Source: Rhodobacter sp. (lineage in GTDB: Bacteria; Pseudomonadota; Alphaproteobacteria; Rhodobacterales; Rhodobacteraceae). From it: 64,000 nucleotides of DNA. Below are positions 18,786-27,377 of the stretch, piece by piece (the stretch's first letter is position 1; the number at the start of each line of letters is the position of its first letter). The DNA lies in contig JAIXXB010000011.1 of NCBI GenBank assembly GCA_027490955.1, forward strand, positions 1 to 64,000, written 5' to 3'. Position numbers and translations under genes: made by a program. Under the pieces are notes generated by a model, which saw nothing but the letters and a program-made list of their open reading frames with translations, ran no database searches and was not told where the DNA came from.

Positions 18786-19604
18786 ATGACAAATTTGCCC
18801 CCTTCTTCTGCCAGCGCGCTGGATCTGGCCGCCGCCGCAATGCCCAGCAGCGAGGCGGCGCGCTTGCAGTTTTACCATATTTTTGCCGAAACGCCGCTGA
18901 CCTTGCTGCTGCAACGCGAAGCTGTGGGCGAAGACCTAGCGCCCATGAGTTTTGATCTGCCGACAGGGGCGATGATCCTTGCCTTTGACAGCGAAGATCG
19001 CTTGGCCGCATGGGCCGCATCGCAGGGGCAGGGCGCCTTGCCCTATGCGCAGATTCCGGGGCGGGTTTTGGCAGGGCTGATCGCGGGGCAAAACGGGCTG
19101 GATTTAGGGCTGAACTTTGGCGCGGGCACGGCCAGCGAAATGGTGCTGCCGCATGCCGCGATGGTCTGGCTGGCCGAGATGCTGGCCGTGGCCCCGCAAG
19201 AGCAGGCAGCGCAGATCAAGCAGGTTTTGCCTTTGGGTGTGGCCCCTGCGGGGGTGGTGCAGGCGCTTTCTCGCGCGCTGATCGGGGCGGGCGGTTTGGC
19301 CGAAGCGGCGGTTTTGGCGCGCGTGGCCTATCAAAGCGGCGCGCAGGCGCATGTTTTGGCCTTTTTCGGCGCAGCCCCCTCTGCCGAGGCACCCCTTGCC
19401 CGCGCCGTGGCCGAGGCGCTGGCCTTTTCGGGGCTAGAGGCCGCTGCAGTGGATGTGATTTTTCCCGCGCCCAGCCGCACAGCCGTCGCCCTGCGCGCCC
19501 AAGGCCAGCCCATCGCGCTGCCCGCAGCCCCCGTTTTGCCCGACCCCGCCCCCCCCCCCCGCGCACCGGGCATGGACAAAGACGCGCCGCCCAAGCTGCG
19601 CTGA
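18786..19604 (+). CDS. SseB-family protein
   Basis: A 272-aa soluble protein with an N-terminal SseB-type domain (FYHIFAETPLTLLL, then FDSEDRLAAWAA and YAQIPGRVLAGLIAGQNGLDLGLNFG). SseB was first described as enhancing serine sensitivity; its biochemical role is unclear. The C-terminal tail is proline-rich and is encoded across a run of 12 cytosines at 19549-19560, where a slipped base would change the last residues. It diverges from the NhaA gene. Confidence 0.8.
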   Translation: MTNLPPSSASALDLAAAAMPSSEAARLQFYHIFAETPLTLLLQREAVGEDLAPMSFDLPTGAMILAFDSEDRLAAWAASQGQGALPYAQIPGRVLAGLIAGQNGLDLGLNFGAGTASEMVLPHAAMVWLAEMLAVAPQEQAAQIKQVLPLGVAPAGVVQALSRALIGAGGLAEAAVLARVAYQSGAQAHVLAFFGAAPSAEAPLARAVAEALAFSGLEAAAVDVIFPAPSRTAVALRAQGQPIALPAAPVLPDPAPPPRAPGMDKDAPPKLR

Positions 19605-19798
19605 CGGCAAAGGGCGCTGCCCGCAAAGGGTTCGGACAGGTGGCGCAAATTGGGGTATTTTAATACCGCATATTGCAAGGTATTGAAAAACAACAAAACT
19701 ATTGCGCCGCGCCCCACTTGACCATTCATCCCCCCTGCGCGATAAGCCCCCATCCGAAATGCAAAGCCCCTGCTTTGCCCATCAGCCATAGGCCAGAT

Positions 19799-20263
19799 AT
19801 GAAAACCTTTACCGCAACGCCTGCGGATATTGAAAAGAAATGGATCCTGATCGACGCCGAAGGCATCGTTCTGGGCCGTCTTGCGACGATTGTTGCCAAT
19901 ATCCTGCGTGGCAAAAACAAGCCAACCTTCACCCCGCACATGGATATGGGCGACAATGTGATCATCATCAACGCCGATAAGGTGCAGATGACGGGCAATA
20001 AGCGCAATGATAAGCTGTATTTTTGGCACACAGGCCATCCCGGCGGGATCAAGCAGCGCACGGCCAAGCAAATCTTGGAAGGCGCGCATCCCGAGCGTGT
20101 GGTTGTCAAAGCGGTCGAGCGGATGATCACCCGCAACCGCCTTGGCCGCCAGCAGATGACCAACCTGCGCGTTTACGCAGGGGCCGCCCATCCGCATGAC
20201 GCGCAGCAGCCCACCATTTTGGACGTGGCCGCCCTGAACCCTAAAAACACGCGGAGCGCATAA
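19799..20263 (+). CDS. rplM: 50S ribosomal protein L13
   Basis: Large-subunit protein, 154 aa. Recognised by [43 protein letters not shown] and [16 protein letters not shown]. Start at ATG 19799 ([14 protein letters not shown]); the frame is open to 19673, but that leader is not L13-like. Its stop overlaps the rpsI start by one base (TAATG), the conserved rplM-rpsI operon. The 190 bp upstream should hold the promoter, which I could not pin down. Confidence 0.98.
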   Translation: MKTFTATPADIEKKWILIDAEGIVLGRLATIVANILRGKNKPTFTPHMDMGDNVIIINADKVQMTGNKRNDKLYFWHTGHPGGIKQRTAKQILEGAHPERVVVKAVERMITRNRLGRQQMTNLRVYAGAAHPHDAQQPTILDVAALNPKNTRSA

Positions 20264-20745
20264 TGTCCGACATCAAATCTTTGGATGATCTGAAATCCGC
20301 CGTCGGCACAGCAGCGCCAGCCCCTGCAGCCGTGGTGCGCACCCCAGTGCGCGACAAATTGGGCCGCGCCTATGCCACGGGCAAACGTAAAAACGCCGTG
20401 GCCCGTGTGTGGATCAAGCCTGGCAATGGCAAAGTGGTGGTGAATGGTAAAGAAATGGCCGCTTACTTCGCGCGCCCCGTGCTGCAAATGATCCTGCGCC
20501 AGCCCTTTACTGTGGCCAATGTCGAAGGCCAGTTCGATGTGTTCGCAACCGTTGCGGGCGGCGGTTTGTCGGGCCAAGCGGGCGCTGTGAAACACGGCGT
20601 CTCCAAAGCGCTGCAACTGTATGAACCCTCGCTGCGCCCCGCGCTGAAAGCCGCAGGTTTCCTGACCCGCGACAGCCGCGTGGTAGAACGCAAGAAATAC
20701 GGCAAGGCAAAGGCCCGCCGGTCGTTCCAGTTCTCGAAGCGCTAA
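20263..20745 (+). CDS. rpsI: 30S ribosomal protein S9
   Basis: Small-subunit protein, 160 aa, with the S9 core [20 protein letters not shown], the glycine-rich [21 protein letters not shown], and the basic tail ending RRSFQFSKR that reaches the P site. The first 40 residues are an alphaproteobacterial extension. It is followed by a strong terminator and then by the left end of the genomic island. Confidence 0.98.
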   Translation: MSDIKSLDDLKSAVGTAAPAPAAVVRTPVRDKLGRAYATGKRKNAVARVWIKPGNGKVVVNGKEMAAYFARPVLQMILRQPFTVANVEGQFDVFATVAGGGLSGQAGAVKHGVSKALQLYEPSLRPALKAAGFLTRDSRVVERKKYGKAKARRSFQFSKR

Positions 20746-20776
20746 GCGACACAACCAAAAAATTCAACGAAAACAA

Positions 20777-20803
20777 AGCCCTGCAGAAATGCGGGGCTTT
20801 TTT
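20777..20803 (+). terminator. Rho-independent terminator after rplM-rpsI
   Basis: AGCCCTGCA (20777-20785) pairs with TGCGGGGCT (20790-20798), with one G-T wobble and a GAAA tetraloop, followed by a run of T. It lies about 30 bases after the rpsI stop and about 55 bases before the presumed island end. Confidence 0.9.
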
Positions 20804-20857
20804 ATTGGGTAGCAGAACAGTAGCATTGGCCAATGTATGTTGACACATTAGGTTAGC

Positions 20858-20877
20858 GGAAATAGCAGTATCGTAGC
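20858..20877 (+). repeat. Candidate left attachment repeat of the island
   Basis: GGAAATAGCAGT at 20858-20869 is identical to 37252-37263, and the following eight bases match at five positions, 17 of 20 overall. It lies between the rpsI terminator and the integrase start, where attL would be expected. The match is short, so it is a candidate only. Confidence 0.4.
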
Positions 20878-20903
20878 GTTTTCACCTGCTCTGAGGGTCT
20901 CAA

Positions 20904-22385
20904 ATGGCCTATTACGAAAATAAGGTTGAGCATTTTGGCGGGGCACTGGTTTTGTTCCAGCGCAATCTCGCCGTTGCCGTGCCCAGTTCACAAACCCATC
21001 GTCCCGCCACTTGGTACATGCGCCTCAAAATTGGCGGGCACACAGGTTACGTGACAAGAAGCACCAAGCTGACCGTTTACGAAGACGCTTATGAATTTGC
21101 CAAAAGTGAGTTGCTGAGACTGCAACAGGCAAAGCGTCTTGGACATAGTTTGAAAGAATACACGTTTGAACAGCACTGGCAGGATTGGTTTGAACGCAAT
21201 CTGAAGAACGGGCGCTGGAAGGCGGAACGGCAAAGCTGGCATGAGAAATATGCCGCCCGTTATTTCAAACCCTACTTTAGCCATCCAGACGGCACCAGCA
21301 TGAGGCTGAATGAACTGACGCTGCAGGTGCAGGAGGGCTATTGGGACTGGCGCATCAACTATTGGGACACGGATCGTGGGCAGCGTCTGCAGGCATACAA
21401 TCCCAAACGGCGTGATGCGAAAACCAAGACCACAAACAACGCCAAGCGCAGGCCAGCGGTTAAGACACTGCAGATGGAGCAAAGTGCGCTGAACCAAATC
21501 TTTTTTGATGCGGCGCAGCGGGGCAGATTGGGGCGGGTGATCAAACTCAAAGCACCAGTGCCTGATGGCAGGGTTAAGCGCAGGCCAGGCTTTGATGCGG
21601 ATGATTACACCAAGCTGACACAGTATCTGCGCAGCTATCGTGATGGCATTGGGGCATTTAAGACAGTTAAAGCAAATGCGTGGCATGATCTACAGCGCCA
21701 GCAGCTTTATTACTTTGTGCTGTTTTTGGCCAATAGCGGTTTACGGGTGGGGGAAGCACGGGAAATGCTGTGGCGTGATGTGCAGTTTGATGCGGCTGTA
21801 GAGGGCGGCACAGACCCTGTAGCGGAAATTTACGTCAGCAAGCACACCAAGAAGGGCGAAGCACGCAAAGTGCAGACACAGCCTAATGCCAATAACTATC
21901 TCAAGCTATGGCGGGAAATATCACCCTATAAGGGCCAAAACGATTTGGTTTGGTTTGGACAAAGCAGTGAAGCGGGCAAACCTGTAAAGTTTGTTGATCT
22001 AAACCGTGGCTTTCAGATTTTCTTGAGCAAGGTTCCCGTTGAGGGGCGCACAGATGGCTTGGTGCATGATCGTGATGGGGAAAAGCGCACACTGTATTCG
22101 CTGCGCCATACATATGCGACCATGCGGCTAGAGCGGGGTGATGTGAAGATACACGACTTGGCGCTTAACATGGGCTGCACTGTTCAGCAGATCGAACGTC
22201 ATTACAGCCACGTTTTGACCACACAGCGCCGTGCTGAAATTACCAAGATCAAGCCAAAAGCACGGGCCAAGGTTGACGTTCCCGTGGTGGAAACTGGCAG
22301 CGATTTTGCGATGGAAGCACTGCGACGCTACAAGGCAGGGGAGCTGAGCGAGGCGGCGTTTATGGAAATCATACGGCTCAAGTAA
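20904..22385 (+). CDS. Tyrosine-type site-specific integrase
   Basis: A 493-aa phage-type integrase. The catalytic part (about 225-450) has the first arginine in NSGLRVGEARE, the second arginine and histidine in YSLRHTYATMRLERG, and the nucleophile tyrosine in IERHYSHV. The N-terminal half looks like arm-binding and core-binding domains and is longer than in lambda-type enzymes. Placed at the island's left edge and pointing inward, it is the likely enzyme for insertion and excision. A C-terminal tail after 450 is unassigned. Confidence 0.9.
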   Translation: MAYYENKVEHFGGALVLFQRNLAVAVPSSQTHRPATWYMRLKIGGHTGYVTRSTKLTVYEDAYEFAKSELLRLQQAKRLGHSLKEYTFEQHWQDWFERNLKNGRWKAERQSWHEKYAARYFKPYFSHPDGTSMRLNELTLQVQEGYWDWRINYWDTDRGQRLQAYNPKRRDAKTKTTNNAKRRPAVKTLQMEQSALNQIFFDAAQRGRLGRVIKLKAPVPDGRVKRRPGFDADDYTKLTQYLRSYRDGIGAFKTVKANAWHDLQRQQLYYFVLFLANSGLRVGEAREMLWRDVQFDAAVEGGTDPVAEIYVSKHTKKGEARKVQTQPNANNYLKLWREISPYKGQNDLVWFGQSSEAGKPVKFVDLNRGFQIFLSKVPVEGRTDGLVHDRDGEKRTLYSLRHTYATMRLERGDVKIHDLALNMGCTVQQIERHYSHVLTTQRRAEITKIKPKARAKVDVPVVETGSDFAMEALRRYKAGELSEAAFMEIIRLK

Positions 22386-22391
22386 AGAGTT

Positions 22392-22967
22392 TTAACCTAG
22401 CAGTTCCACCGCTGCCCTCAGCTTGTTGTCGTTGATGTCAATGTATCGCTGCGTTGTGCCAAGGTTCTTGTGCCGTGCCAGTGCTTGCACCACACGAGCG
22501 TTAATGCCCTTGTCAGCAAGATTTGAGACAAACTGCCTGCGACCGCTGTGGCTGCTTGCCCCAGCTATGTTTGCCAGTTTGTAGAGCCGCTGGAACAAGT
22601 TCACGATGGTCTGCGGGCTAAAGCCATCGCCCTTTGCACTGAAGATAAGGGGCGCTGCGGGCTTGAGCAGCTGTTTGGGGTGCTGTGCAGCGTAGCGGGT
22701 GAGCTGCTGTCTGAGGCGCTTGTTTACAAGCACTGTGCAGCTGTCGTTGCCCTTGGTCTGGGCTGCGCTCAAGTAGATCGTGTCTTTGGGCTTGCCATAA
22801 GCGTCAAACACGTCGCCAATCCTCAGTGCAGCAATCTCACATGCTCTAAGACCTGCATAGAAGCTGAGAGCAACTGCTGTGTGGTTGCGGGTTGGGTAAC
22901 GCAGGCTGTCAATAATTGCCGTGAGGCGTTTAAAGTCCTGTTCTGTCAGTAGCTTGGCTTGTTTCAT
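22392..22967 (-). CDS. Tyrosine recombinase, catalytic domain only
   Basis: A 191-aa protein made almost solely of a tyrosine-recombinase catalytic domain: first arginine in YAGLRACEIAALR, then SSHSGRRQFVSN carrying the histidine and second arginine, and ARHKNLGTTQRYIDI with the nucleophile tyrosine. There is no core-binding N-terminal domain. It runs toward the integrase gene, ending seven bases from it. Start ATG 22967 (MKQAKLLTEQDF) is preferred; an in-frame ATG at 23021 would add 18 residues and put the palindrome at 22984-23005 inside the gene. Confidence 0.82.
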   Translation of the reverse strand: MKQAKLLTEQDFKRLTAIIDSLRYPTRNHTAVALSFYAGLRACEIAALRIGDVFDAYGKPKDTIYLSAAQTKGNDSCTVLVNKRLRQQLTRYAAQHPKQLLKPAAPLIFSAKGDGFSPQTIVNLFQRLYKLANIAGASSHSGRRQFVSNLADKGINARVVQALARHKNLGTTQRYIDINDNKLRAAVELLG

Positions 22968-22983
22968 GTTTTCGTCAGCCTCA

Positions 22984-23005
22984 TGTGTGGTTATATTATC
23001 ACACA
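22984..23005. promoter_or_regulatory. Palindromic operator-like site upstream of the small recombinase
   Basis: TGTGTG (22984-22989) and CACACA (23000-23005) flank an A/T core containing TATATT, a near-perfect 22-bp palindrome 17 bases before the recombinase start on the reverse strand. Size and position suit a dimeric repressor. No binding protein is identified. Confidence 0.4.
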
Positions 23006-23177
23006 GCATAAAGTCACACATTATGCAGAGCTACCTAAAAGGCGGCTTGGGCTAAGTCGCTGTTTTTGAATGCTTTAGGGCGAAATGTTAGAGAATGTAA
23101 GTTCTATAACATTGTGAAAACTTGACCTATCTGGGGCATAGTTTAGTCTTCTACACAGAAGTTTGGGAGCGACAAAA

Positions 23178-23597
23178 ATGGCTTTGAATGCGGACATTCA
23201 TTGGGGACTTATCCTGCGAGTGGACGTATCTCAACTGATTGAGCAAGAAGGTTGGAAACATCTTCTCACACATGCCCGCCATCCTTATAACTTTGACGGT
23301 GAAATTTTTGGAATGCACTCCACTATGGACAGCCAACTTCGCAAATTTGGCTTTCGTGGCGAAGAAGCAGGGCAGGAAGCAGACTTTGTTGACGTGGACA
23401 GGGGCTACCACTCTGCTTCAAAAACTGTGAACTGGTTGGAGCGAGTGCCTGTATCACCACTAATTGACGGTCTGAAGCCATTCGAAGCATGGAAGTTGAA
23501 GAACTCAGGCGTATATGATGTCATCACATTTGATGATCGTATAGTCACAAAAGGGACACACGTGGATTGGCCCCCACTGATTGGGAAGATTTACTGA
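23178..23597 (+). CDS. Small protein of unknown family, paralogue of the gene at 26714
   Basis: A 139-aa soluble protein I do not recognise. It shares with the 147-aa product at 26714 the blocks EGWKHLL, NFDGEI, a short FG stretch, AWKLKNSGVY, TKG and the C-terminal DWPPLIGKIY, so the two are paralogues. There is no signal peptide or cysteine cluster. ATG 23178 follows GGGAG; TTG 23163 is also in frame. It lies 156 bp before the nuclease-helicase, and its sister follows that gene, so both may be partners, specificity factors or immunity proteins for it; that is inference. Confidence 0.72.
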   Translation: MALNADIHWGLILRVDVSQLIEQEGWKHLLTHARHPYNFDGEIFGMHSTMDSQLRKFGFRGEEAGQEADFVDVDRGYHSASKTVNWLERVPVSPLIDGLKPFEAWKLKNSGVYDVITFDDRIVTKGTHVDWPPLIGKIY

Positions 23598-23678
23598 CAT
23601 GATTTCAAATGCTTAGAAAACCCAGTTTGATTTTTTTTTGATAGTCTGAACCAAGATCGATCGACCTTGAGGGCAACA

Positions 23679-23735
23679 ATGGCTAACCCTCTATCTTTTT
23701 TCTTGGCGGCCATTCGAAGGAACCATGTCTTATGA
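23679..23735 (+). CDS. 18-codon ORF, possible leader peptide
   Basis: ATG 23679 to TGA 23735 encodes MANPLSFFLAAIRRNHVL. A strong GAGGG ribosome site (23669-23673) stands five bases before the ATG, and the stop lies 18 bases before the nuclease-helicase start, which has its own GGAGGGG. The peptide is short, hydrophobic then basic. It could be an upstream regulatory ORF or a toxic or regulatory peptide; chance is possible at this length. Confidence 0.35.
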   Translation: MANPLSFFLAAIRRNHVL

Positions 23736-23753
23736 GCGGATTTGGAGGGGACC

Positions 23754-26714
23754 ATGGCCACGTTTGACGAATTTCTAGGCTCCCTCGAAGTGGACTTCGG
23801 TGAAGCAAACAAGGGCAAGAAGTTCGAGGTTTTCTGCAAATGGTTCCTCGAGAATGATCCTGAGTGGTCCAAGACGGTCGAAACGGTCTGGCTCTGGGAT
23901 GATTACCCGCACAAGTGGCAGCGGCAGGACCTTGGGACAGACCTAGTCTTTAGAGACAATGAAGGACAAATCTGGGCAGTCCAAGCGAAGTGCTTTTCTG
24001 AACATAGAACGACAACTAAGGGCGATATGAACTCATTCTTGGCTGATACGGGCCGTAAGGAGGTTCACAAACGGCTATGGCTACAAACAACGAATAAAAT
24101 GGAAGCCAAAGCTGAGAAGACCCTAAAGGGCCAAGATAAGCCCGTAACTGTTTTTATGCTGAACGATTTTAGGAACGCTCAGATTGACTATCCAAGCTCG
24201 TTTTCTGAGCTTTACAAAGCCAAGGTCAAGCAAAAGCCAAGGCCAGACCCTCACCAATTGGAAGCAATTGCAAATGTGAAATTGGGCCTGCAAAGCCAAG
24301 ATCGTGGTCAGATGATTATGGCCTGCGGCACTGGCAAAACGTTCACTACACTTTGGATCAAGGAAGCCCTTGAGGCACATACTACGCTCGTTCTTCTGCC
24401 GTCCCTGAGCCTATTGTCCCAAACCATGCGGGAATGGGCATGGGCAGGAAATACAGACTTTGATATTCTTAACGTCTGTTCCGACCAGTCAGTTGGTAAG
24501 AAGACTGAGGATATGGACCCCGCAGATGCCCCATTCCCAGTAACCTCTGACGTTCACGAGATTGCTGCGTTCCTCCAGAAGGAAAGCTCCAAAGTTATTT
24601 TCTGCACCTACCAGTCATCTGACTTAATCGCTCAGGCGCAGCGGGAAGAAACCGTTCCAATAATTGATCTAGCAATAGCTGATGAAGCTCATCGGTGCGC
24701 TGGAAAGGCGGATGCTGGGTTTGCGACAATCCTCGACAGCGCAAAGATACGAGCCAAGAAACGGCTCTTCACGACAGCTACGCCTAGGTATTTTGGTAAT
24801 ACCATCAAGGATGCAGCGAAGGACCGTGACCTCGAAGTCATCGGCATGGACAATCAGACAGTGTTTGGTCCTGTCATTCATAAGCTGACCTTTGGCCAAG
24901 CCATCGCAAATGATCTGCTGACAGACTATCAGGTTGTAATTGTTGGCGTAGACGAACCGATGGTGAAGGAATGGATCGATAACTACGAGATTGTCACGAC
25001 TGGCTCTGAAAAGGAAACTGACGCAAGAACCCTCGCCGCCAAGATTGGCTTGATCAAAGCAATCAAGGACTATGACCTAAAGCGGGTGATTTCATTTCAT
25101 AGCAGAGTGAAAGGCGCAAAGGACTTCGCCGAGGAATTTATTGATGTGGTCGATCATATTGAGCCAAGCAGCCGCCCCGACGGCCTATTTCTAACTGACT
25201 ACGTTTCTGGGGAAATGAAGGCAGGAGATCGCAAAGAGAAGATAGACAGGCTTAAGTCTCTAGATGGTTATGGCAGGGGCATTCTGACCAACGCTCGATG
25301 CTTGGCTGAGGGTGTTGATGTACCATCTTTGGACGGTGTCGCCTTCATAGACCCAAGGGGCAGCCAAGTTGAAATCATTCAGGCTGTTGGCCGAGCCATC
25401 AGAAAAGTTCGAGGTGCTGCGGTTCAGAAGAAGGGAGCGATTGTTCTTCCTGTATTTATTGAGGCAGGCGATGACCCCGAAACTGCCATTGAGGCGAGCA
25501 ACTTCAAGCCCGTGTGGGATGTGCTTAAGGCTCTGAGGGCACATGATGAAGTGTTGGCAGATACGTTGGACCAATACCGCACGAACATGGCCAAGAATGA
25601 CATTCAGAACAAAGAGCGGATCAGCGACAAAGTCATTTTTGATTTACCGAATTCGATCGGTAACGAGTTCTATGCTGCATTGCGTACAGTAGTAGTTGAA
25701 GCTTGTACCGCATCTTGGGAGTTTTGGTATGGGTTGTTAGAAAACTATAAAGAACGGGAAGGGCATTGTGCCGTACCGTCACTGCATAAAGAAGGGTCAT
25801 TCAATCTTGGTAATTGGGTAAATACCCAAAAGCACAACAAAATCAATCTTTCTGTCGAACGGCTTGAAAGGCTAGATAAGATTGGGTTTATCTGGGAAAA
25901 CAAGTTTGAGGTTAGGTGGCTGTTTGGTTTTGATAAGCTTGTTAAGTTCAAAGCAAGAGAAGGCCATTGCGATATTCCAATGTCTCACGTTGAAGAAGAC
26001 TACAAACTTGGAAGTTGGGTAAGCAACCAAAGGTCAAAAAGGTCAATATTGACTGCCGAGCAGATTGTGAAACTTGATGCAGCAGGCTTCGTTTGGGACG
26101 TTTGGACAACAGGTTGGGGACACGGTTATTCAAAGCTTAAACAGTTTTTCCAAAGAGAGGGGCATAGTCGTGTGCCTCGCAATCACATGGAGGACGACTA
26201 CAGACTTGGTAGTTGGGTTAGCAACCAAAGGACCAAAAGGTCGATGTTAACTCTTGATATGAAAACTGAGCTTGATGCTTTGGGGTTCGTTTGGAACAAG
26301 ATTGAGTATGCTTGGGATGAAGGCTTTAACCACCTCCAATCCTTTAAAGAGCGAGAAGGCCATTGTCGGGTTCCGAATAAGCATTTTGAAGGCAGCTATA
26401 GCCTTGGTGCTTGGGTTAGTTTCCAACGGCAGCGTGCAGATTTTTTATCAAGTGACCAGAGAGATCGGTTACAAAGATTAGAGTTTGTGTGGAGCCAACG
26501 AGACGCAACCTGGGACGAAGGGTTCAGTAATTTAAAAAAATTCCACCAAGACCACGGAAATTGTAAAGTACCAAACAAACATAAAGAAGGTAACTTTCAT
26601 TTAGGTGCTTGGGTAAGCAATCAAAAACAGTCTAAAGAAAAAATGGATCAAGGTAGAATTGAAAAATTGGACGCCTTGGGGTTCGTTTGGGCAAATAAAT
26701 GGGGCATAAACTAA
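23754..26714 (+). CDS. Mrr-like nuclease-SF2 helicase with five helicase-associated repeats
   Basis: A 986-aa predicted restriction-type DNA enzyme. Residues 20-100 look like a PD-(D/E)xK nuclease (E25, D63 in GTDLVF, Q77 and K79 in VQAKCF). Residues 165-600 are an SF2 helicase: Walker A MACGTGKTFT (189-198), DEAH (310-313), TATPR (341-345) and motif VI QAVGRAIRK (543-551). From about 655 to the end are five helicase-associated repeats of about 65 aa with the pattern REGHxxVPxxH...LGxWV...LGFVW. ATG 23754 follows GGAGGGG. It resembles stand-alone anti-phage restriction helicases; target unknown. The stop overlaps the next start (TAATG). Confidence 0.88.
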   Translation: MATFDEFLGSLEVDFGEANKGKKFEVFCKWFLENDPEWSKTVETVWLWDDYPHKWQRQDLGTDLVFRDNEGQIWAVQAKCFSEHRTTTKGDMNSFLADTGRKEVHKRLWLQTTNKMEAKAEKTLKGQDKPVTVFMLNDFRNAQIDYPSSFSELYKAKVKQKPRPDPHQLEAIANVKLGLQSQDRGQMIMACGTGKTFTTLWIKEALEAHTTLVLLPSLSLLSQTMREWAWAGNTDFDILNVCSDQSVGKKTEDMDPADAPFPVTSDVHEIAAFLQKESSKVIFCTYQSSDLIAQAQREETVPIIDLAIADEAHRCAGKADAGFATILDSAKIRAKKRLFTTATPRYFGNTIKDAAKDRDLEVIGMDNQTVFGPVIHKLTFGQAIANDLLTDYQVVIVGVDEPMVKEWIDNYEIVTTGSEKETDARTLAAKIGLIKAIKDYDLKRVISFHSRVKGAKDFAEEFIDVVDHIEPSSRPDGLFLTDYVSGEMKAGDRKEKIDRLKSLDGYGRGILTNARCLAEGVDVPSLDGVAFIDPRGSQVEIIQAVGRAIRKVRGAAVQKKGAIVLPVFIEAGDDPETAIEASNFKPVWDVLKALRAHDEVLADTLDQYRTNMAKNDIQNKERISDKVIFDLPNSIGNEFYAALRTVVVEACTASWEFWYGLLENYKEREGHCAVPSLHKEGSFNLGNWVNTQKHNKINLSVERLERLDKIGFIWENKFEVRWLFGFDKLVKFKAREGHCDIPMSHVEEDYKLGSWVSNQRSKRSILTAEQIVKLDAAGFVWDVWTTGWGHGYSKLKQFFQREGHSRVPRNHMEDDYRLGSWVSNQRTKRSMLTLDMKTELDALGFVWNKIEYAWDEGFNHLQSFKEREGHCRVPNKHFEGSYSLGAWVSFQRQRADFLSSDQRDRLQRLEFVWSQRDATWDEGFSNLKKFHQDHGNCKVPNKHKEGNFHLGAWVSNQKQSKEKMDQGRIEKLDALGFVWANKWGIN
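25716..26711 (+). repeat. Five tandem coding repeats (helicase-associated domains)
   Basis: About 200-bp units encode five HA-type modules beginning WEFWYGLL, FEVRWLFGF, WTTGWGHGY, IEYAWDEGF and RDATWDEGF. Units 2 and 3 share LGSWVSNQR and are the most alike; units 4 and 5 share WDEGF and VPNKH. These domains are thought to contact nucleic acid. Divergence between units argues against recent array expansion. Confidence 0.85.
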
Positions 26715-27157
26715 TGGCAATACAAACTCTGTCGTTCATCTCATTGATTGTCCGACCGTATGTAACGCAGACTATAAAACCAGAAGGTTGGCGCTATCTT
26801 CTAGGCTACGCTGACCCGTCACGAAACTTTGACGGAGAAATCATGGCCTTTGGCGCAATGTCGGGCAACGACATCGACCGCATAATAAACCACCTAGCAG
26901 ACTTCGGATACATTGGACCAGATAACGGCGACGCATCGGACATGGTGCTATCCGAAATGTGGGGCGGCAGTTCCTATATCCCCGATTGGCTGGAGTTGGT
27001 TGATGTTCGTTTCTTTGACGAAAGCCGCCCTACGACGCAAGCGTGGAAAAAGAAGAACTCGAGCGTATATACCCTTCTAGACTTTGAAGCCGAGAGCAAT
27101 CTGCCGACCAAAGGATACCAATGCGATTGGCCACCGTACATCGGGAAGATCAGTTGA
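26714..27157 (+). CDS. Small protein of unknown family, paralogue of the gene at 23178
   Basis: A 147-aa protein, sister of the 139-aa product at 23178 (shared EGWRYLL, NFDGEI, AWKKKNSSVY, TKG and C-terminal DWPPYIGKIS). Its ATG overlaps the nuclease-helicase stop by one base, so it is made from the same transcript; ATG 26699 would overlap further. The N-terminal LSFISLIVRPYV is mildly hydrophobic but not a clear signal. Function unknown; coupling to the nuclease-helicase suggests a subunit or a protective partner. Confidence 0.75.
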   Translation: MAIQTLSFISLIVRPYVTQTIKPEGWRYLLGYADPSRNFDGEIMAFGAMSGNDIDRIINHLADFGYIGPDNGDASDMVLSEMWGGSSYIPDWLELVDVRFFDESRPTTQAWKKKNSSVYTLLDFEAESNLPTKGYQCDWPPYIGKIS

Positions 27158-27377
27158 ACGATTTCGACAACTATTTTTTCCCTGTGTCAGGCCCAGAGAT
27201 TGATCTAAGGTACTTAAACCATATCTACAGATAAATTTGGTGCTGATGCTTGTTTTCGAGTTTTTTGCTTCATCGGCAGATTTACTGAATTACTTCACGG
27301 GAGCCAATTCGAACGCTTAGCAGTAAATTATGTTTCCTCTTCTGGGGTTTGGTCAATGGTGCTTCACGCAGGAAAAC

